NCBI GenBank assembly: GCA_037447655.1
Contig: JBBHKE010001455.1
Span: 1-63,567 of the forward strand
Length of the DNA stretch: 63,567 nucleotides
Direction: 5' to 3'
Origin: Zygnema cylindricum
Taxonomy: Eukaryota; Streptophyta; Zygnematophyceae; Zygnematales; Zygnemataceae
Below, piece after piece: positions 59,184-63,567 of the stretch. The position numbers and the translations under genes were made by a program. The notes below the pieces were generated by a model. It was not told the DNA's origin and did not search any database. It saw only the letters and a list, made by a program, of their open reading frames with translations. The first letter of the stretch is position 1, and each line of letters starts with the position of its first letter.

Positions 59184-60645
59184 ATGGCGTCCATACTTCA
59201 AAATCCGTACCAGGCGGCCGTACAGGCCGGAATTCGCGCGATGGAGACGAATATGCTTCCGGATGCTGCCATCCGTACAGCTTGTCGTTATCTGATGTCT
59301 CAAAGGATAAAAATGTCGCGGAAGCCGACGGTGGAGGAGCAGCAGAAGGATCTCATGGAATCCGTACAGGGTACAAAGGGGGGTTTTAGGAGATGGGGTT
59401 TTTTTAAATGAGGTTTTTAAAATGGGATTTTTTCGAAATGGGGTTTTTTTGAAATGGGGTTTTTTTGAAATGGGGTTTTTTTTAAATGGGGTTTTTTTAA
59501 AATGGGGTTTTTTTTAAATGGGGTTATTTTTAATGGGGTTTTTGAAAAGAGATCTGGAAAATTATTATTTTGTTTTTATGTTTAACTTTTTATTTTATTT
59601 TATTTGTTAATTTTTATATTATTTTTATTATTATTATTTTTTTTTTTTTTCCAATGCTGTGATTTTTGAGAGGTTTTTTGGGGAGTTTTTTGGGTTTTTT
59701 TAGGCTTATTTTTAAGCATTTTTTTGTCTGGTTTTAGAGGTTTTTTGGATTTTTGGGATTTTGGGATTCTGGGGTTTTTAAGGGTTTAGGAATGTTGGGA
59801 TTTTGGTATTTCGGTGTCTTCGGTTTTTGAGGTTTTTGGGGCGTTTTTCCAGGGTTTTTGCAATATATAGGATGTTCTGTGTTTGAAAAAAATGAAAATT
59901 GTTGGATTTTTTTTGAAATTTACATATTTTGGCTCTCCATCTTAAAAGGATTATAACATTCAACACTGGAAAAATCTCCCCTAAAATATCCAAAAAATTA
60001 TCAAAAATATTTTAAGGAACAGTCAAAAATTTCAAAGAAAAATACTTATATTCCTGAGAAATTTACCATGAATACTCACTTTTTTTTTTTTTCCCCTTTT
60101 TATCACCTTTTTTTCCCTCCATCTCCCCACAGCGATGATTTACGGCGGAGGCCAGTAATCAACCTTTACAATATTCGCATGAAAAACCCTTTTAAAGCCA
60201 AAGAAAAATTCCAAAATAACTCAAAAAATGCTTGAAAAAATCCTATAAAGATCCATATAATTTTTGAAAAAAAATCCTAAGGTACCCAATTTTTTTTATT
60301 TATTTTTTTTAGATTTTTCATCTCTCCGTCTCCTCCCCATAGCCTTAATTTCCCGGAGGCCAACATTCAACTTAAGAAAAAACCCCTCTGAAAAAACCCC
60401 AGAAAAATCACTAAAATCAACAGAAAATGCTAAAAAAAAAAATCAGAAAAATCCAAAAAAAACTGAAAAAAAATCTAAATGATTCTTGAGAAAGTTTTTT
60501 AAAATACTTGACTTTTTTTTTTTTGGTTTTTTTCAGCTCTCCGTCTCCTCCCCATAGCAATAAATACAGCGGACGCGAATACCCAACATTACGAAGTTCC
60601 TACGGAATTCTATAAACTGTGTCTCGGAAAGAGACTAAAATACAG
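59184..60645 (+). CDS. Coclaurine N-methyltransferase / CFA-synthase-like protein, first two exons
   Basis: Exon 1, 59184-59370, starts MASILQNPYQAAVQAGIRAM and continues NMLPDAAIRTACRYLMS and KPTVEEQQKDLMESVQ. Exon 2, 60558-60645, gives ANTQHYEVPTEFYKLCLGKR and LKYR. The junction phases match (1 then 2). These are the N-terminal helical part and the substrate-cap motif of plant and algal SAM-dependent methyltransferases related to coclaurine N-methyltransferase and cyclopropane-fatty-acid synthase (family consensus EQHYELPTxFFKLxLGxxLKYS). Land-plant members methylate benzylisoquinoline amines; the substrate in algae is unknown. The SAM-binding exons should follow, but the next 400 bases are CT repeat and then an N gap, and the following exons belong to another family. 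Gene truncated, missing behind the gap, or misassembled. Confidence 0.82.
60085..60560. repeat. Two decayed tandem copies of the exon 2 splice-acceptor region
   Basis: At about 60140, 60342 and 60557 the same motif recurs: T-rich tract, CTCCGTCTCCTCCCCATAG (or CCACAG), then an AATTTACGGCGGAGGCCA-like exon start. The period is about 200 bases. Only the third is followed by an open methyltransferase exon. Confidence 0.75.
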
Positions 60646-60779
60646 GTGGGGGGTGCAGGGAGAGGAAGAAGGGAGCGGAAGAAGAGAGGGGGAGGGGAAG
60701 AGAGAGGGGAAGGAGGAGAGGAAAGAGGAGGGGGAGGAGAGGGAGGGTGAGGTTTTTTACGAAAAAGGAACTCCTGATG

Positions 60780-61340
60780 GCAGATGTCCCCTCTCTCTCA
60801 CTCTCTCTCTCTCTCTCTCTCTGTCTTTCTCCCTCTCTCTCCCTCTCTCTCTGTCTTTCTCCCTATCTCTCCCTCTCTCTCTCTCTCTCCTCTCTCTCCT
60901 CGCACCTCTCTCTCTTCCCTCTTCCCTCTCCTCTCTCTCTCTCTCTTTTTCCTCTCTCTCCTCTCTTTCGCATCTTACCTCTCTCCTCTCTCCTCTCTCC
61001 CCTCTCCCCTCTTCCCTCTCCCCTCTTTCCTCTCTTTCTCTCTCTCTCTCTCTCCCCNNNNNNNNNNTCCCCGTCTTCTCCTGTTTCCGCCCTTTCTTCC
61101 ACTCTGTCTTCGTCTTCTTCCGCCTCCCTCTCTCCCTCCTCCCCCATCTTCCCTCTCACCCTCATCCCTCCCTCCCTCCTCCCTCTCTCCCTCCGCCTTC
61201 TTCTGCTTCTGTCTCACCTTCTTTCCCGCCTTTGTCCTCTTCTGCCCCTTTGGCCTCTTCTAATTTGTCTGTTTCTGCCGCTCCCTCTCCCTCTCCCTCT
61301 CCCTCTCCCTCTCCTTCTCTTCATACCCAAAGAAATCAAA
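60780..61340. repeat. CT-rich microsatellite tract
   Basis: (CT)n, (CCCTCT)n and relatives. Long apparent ORFs of Ser/Leu/Pro here reflect the repeat and not a gene. Confidence 0.88.
61058..61067. other. Assembly gap (10 N)
   Basis: A fixed-length N run inside the CT repeat. True size of the missing DNA is unknown; it separates the methyltransferase exons from the LARP-like exons. Confidence 0.99.
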
Positions 61341-61399
61341 AAAACTCAAAAAAAAATTATCCAGCCGGAATCCTTCCGGTTTTGTCTTCTACCTCTTCC

Positions 61400-61550
61400 T
61401 CTCCCTCCACCTCCACCTCCGTCTCTACCTCTACCTCTACCTCTACCTCTACCTCTACCCCTACCCCTACCCCTACCCCTACCTCGGTCTCTACTTCCAT
61501 TCCTACCTCTACCTCTACCTCCTCTCCCTCTCCCTCTACCTCCTCTGCCT
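61400..61550. repeat. Hexamer repeat (CTACCT)n and (CTACCC)n
   Basis: About 20 units in two blocks, encoding Ser-Thr / Pro-Thr repeats if translated in the frame that leads into the exon ending at 61639. It could be a real low-complexity linker of the LARP-like protein. Confidence 0.85.
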
Positions 61551-61559
61551 CTCCCCCCC

Positions 61560-62645
61560 CCCCCAAACCCTCCAAATTGAGCTCGGATCAAATCAGTCCC
61601 TCGGAGCTCGCGGAAGTCAAAGCCAATTTGGTCAAACAGGTAACAAAAAAAATAGAATACTATTTGGGGTATCTCTCTAGGACAATTTTAAATTATGTTT
61701 TACTTTTTATGTGAGAAAATTATGTATGTTTTTATGATAATCATGTTTTAATAAGAATATGTCACACAGTGTGACATATGTCACATGTGTGCCGTATATA
61801 GCCAGGGATCCACTTTTAGGGTTTTGTTCGTAACAGAAGGTGATGATGAGTCTTCTATTCTTATAAATTGTGACAGATGTCACACATGCCGTACAACTTT
61901 GTCGAATACGTGAGGAAACAAATCCACTCTGTTTTCAGATGTCTTGTGGGCTTTTTTTTTTTCTTTTTACAACAGGATGTGACATATGTCCCATACGATA
62001 GTCCACTTCATTGGAGTTATCGTACTAGGCCTTTTTTTTTTTTTTCCCCCCTTTTCCCCCCTTTTTCTTCCCTTCTTTTTCTTTGCCAAGGGGATGGCAT
62101 GCGCCGCATACTATGAAGCGGATGAAAAATCTACAACGTGCCCGTATAAGTGTGACACATGTCACGATGTAATTCTTTGTATGCCCATTTAGGTGTGACG
62201 TATGTCACGATTCTATGTATATACCAGAATAAGTCTGACGTATGTCACGATGTACATTTTCTTTCAATAAGGTCAAGAAGGCGGGAGATCCACATTAGTT
62301 TTGGTTTCCAATAGAGTTTTCTGTGAAATGTGACATGTGTCACATGATGCCTCTGATCTGGTCAAGCAGGTGGATAATTTACATGATTTATGGTTGAGAA
62401 GGAAGAAACGAGGCAAGAATCGTAATTAATGAATAGGAGAGAAAGGGAAACATGACCTACCCGTCTCTCTTTCTCTCCTTCCCTCTTTTTCTATCTCTCT
62501 CTCTCTCTTGCCCCTCTCTCTCTCAAGCTCTCCCTCTCTCTCTCTAGTGGGTAAAGATCAAATCTCCTGTTTTAAATTCAGGGATTCTACTTTCTGATCG
62601 GACTTCAAAACTTTTCCTCACGCTTTTAAAAAAAAATATTATATA

Positions 62646-62733
<88 letters not shown>

Positions 62734-63338
62734 TTAAGAGTAGGTTCCGGTGTATTTATGCTGTTTTCTTTTACAACTTTTAATCGAATTCTAATTGTTC
62801 GGTTGTAGCCTTAATTTCTCGTCATTTCCACTATTTTTTTGTAATACCTTTGTTTCGCTTCTTTTAAAGATCTATGTATAAATCTTATTATTTATGTACT
62901 TTATTTCATGTTTTTTTTTTTTTTCAATTTAGTTAACCCTAATTTTCTCTTATTATTTATTATTATTTTTTTCTGCTTTGTAATTTAAAGTTTTCAGAAA
63001 CCAAAGATACTGCTTATGGGATTAATACCTCTTTGAAAACCCTAATTTCTGGCAAATGTTTTGTTATTATCTAATGGTGATTTTTATCCATCAATAAACT
63101 TTATTTTTTCGCATTTATTATGTTTTTTCTTATCGTGATTTATATCCTTTCGAAACTCTAATTTTCTTTGAAAAATCCTAGCCTAATTTTCTCTAGCAAA
63201 CCGTAATTTCTGTTGTAGATGATGCCATTTTTTCCTCTTTTACCCATAATTTTTCAGATTGGAATTACTTCAGTGATCAAAACCTTCCCACCGACAATCA
63301 TTTGATGAAATTTGTTAAAAATCCAGATCCGAGGTTTC
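61560..63338 (+). CDS. LARP6-like La-motif gene, partial
   Basis: The exon ending at 61639 (GT donor) reads KPSKLSSDQISPSELAEVKA then NLVKQ, the usual lead-in to a La module. The exon at 63258-63338 (CAG acceptor, GTGAGT donor) reads WNYFSDQNLPTDNHLMKFVK and NPDPRF, the winged-helix La motif. The combination NLxTxxHLMxF is typical of plant LARP6 proteins, which bind RNA. The first exon ends in phase 0, but the second needs one carried base, and the usual Q-x-E-Y-Y-F is reduced to W-N-Y-F. A one-base loss at the start of the exon would explain both, so this copy may be broken or the sequence wrong. A CAG at 63468-63470 might open the next exon. The gene runs off the right edge. Confidence 0.6.
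61770..62344. repeat. Array of seven 16-base palindromes TGTGACATATGTCACA
   Basis: Copies at 61770-61785 (perfect), 61869-61884, 61978-61993, 62151-62166, 62194-62209, 62234-62249 and 62329-62344. All keep the TGAC...GTCA arms while flanks differ. The three at 62151-62249 belong to a roughly 42-base tandem repeat. The array lies in the intron between the two LARP-like exons. Confidence 0.85.
62650..62734. repeat. (AT)n microsatellite
   Basis: About 85 bases of AT repeats with one T interruption, in the same intron. Confidence 0.95.
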
Positions 63339-63499
63339 GTGAGTCTCCTTGAGCATCTGTCTTCCTGGCGTCCTTCGCTCTTCGTCTCGTCGTTTCATCT
63401 CTTTCTTTTTCTCACTTTCTCTCCCTCTCTCTTACTCACTTGTCCGTTTTTTTCTTGCCCTACCAGCATTCTCTTTTAAGCGAGGGATTTTACTTCTGC

Positions 63500-63567
63500 T
63501 GACTCATCTTGACCGATCTTGACCGACCTTAACTCATCTTGACCAATTTTTACCAATTTTGACTTGT
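63500..63567. repeat. TTGACC(GATC) short tandem repeat at the window end
   Basis: Six imperfect units of CTTGACCGAT/CTTGACCAAT, cut by the window edge. Confidence 0.75.

Noticed and set aside
60653-61714. Very long Ser/Leu/Pro-rich ORFs in the CT tract
   Set aside because: They translate microsatellite DNA, exist in several frames and both strands, and cross an N gap. Only the last 80 bases or so before 61639 look like exon.
63500-63567. Cluster of TTGACC W-box sites as a regulatory element
   Set aside because: The spacing is that of a short tandem repeat, and it lies downstream of an exon at the window edge. There is no basis for a regulatory claim.

Overview
This is nuclear DNA of a photosynthetic eukaryote, most likely a streptophyte green alga or an early-diverging relative of land plants. 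The window is AT-rich and gene-poor, and its genes are split by introns with GT-AG borders. The evidence for lineage is the set of plant-type protein families: 72-base exons that each encode one 'GSIP' leucine-rich repeat, an RLK-type kinase C-lobe with a SERK-like tail, an NPH3 domain, a plant coclaurine N-methyltransferase-like protein, a LARP6-like La motif, and a Ser-Pro-rich cell-wall-type protein with a PAN domain. Copia elements use an initiator-methionine-type primer site (TGGTATCGGAGC). I see no bacterial genes, rRNA genes or CRISPR array. The exact species cannot be told from the sequence.

Layout. 0-3.2 kb: minus-strand exons of a secreted protein (signal peptide, EGF-like module, Pro-rich linker, PAN/apple domain) running off the left edge. 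4.8-9.9 kb: five minus-strand exons, each one plant-type LRR. 10.5-11.8 kb: three plus-strand exons of an RLK kinase C-lobe, so the two halves of what looks like one receptor kinase lie in opposite orientation around a long AT repeat. 14.0-14.8 kb: a TIR element with a TTA target duplication. 15.9-17.9 kb: a phase-consistent four-exon gene for a secreted protein of unknown family. 21.5-22.8 kb: a decayed PAN plus F-type-lectin (fucolectin) gene.

23.3-58 kb is a tandem segmental duplication. Its unit contains a two-exon minus-strand gene for an unusual NPH3-coiled-coil-WD40 protein (copies A, B, C) with shared flanks. Copy C (54.2-56.8 kb) is intact. Copy A has one nonsense codon. Copy B has nonsense and frameshift mutations and is cut by a Copia element. 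A 15-kb nest of LTR retrotransposons (31.4-46.3 kb) fills the array between copies A and B: a gag-only Copia relative, a gypsy pol remnant, a truncated Copia and a nearly full-length but dead Copia. A 529-base TRIM element (23.86-24.39 kb) and a solo LTR of the same family (55.65-55.89 kb) both have perfect 5-base target duplications and carry a tRNA-like cloverleaf inside the LTR.

59.2-63.6 kb: two phase-matched plus-strand exons of a coclaurine N-methyltransferase/CFA-synthase-like gene, then a 10-N assembly gap in a CT-rich tract, then exons of a LARP6-like La-motif gene, with an array of 16-base palindromes in its intron.

The genes do not form a pathway or operon. The organising forces are tandem duplication, nested insertion and decay. 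The empty sites left in sister copies let several insertions be dated relative to the duplications.
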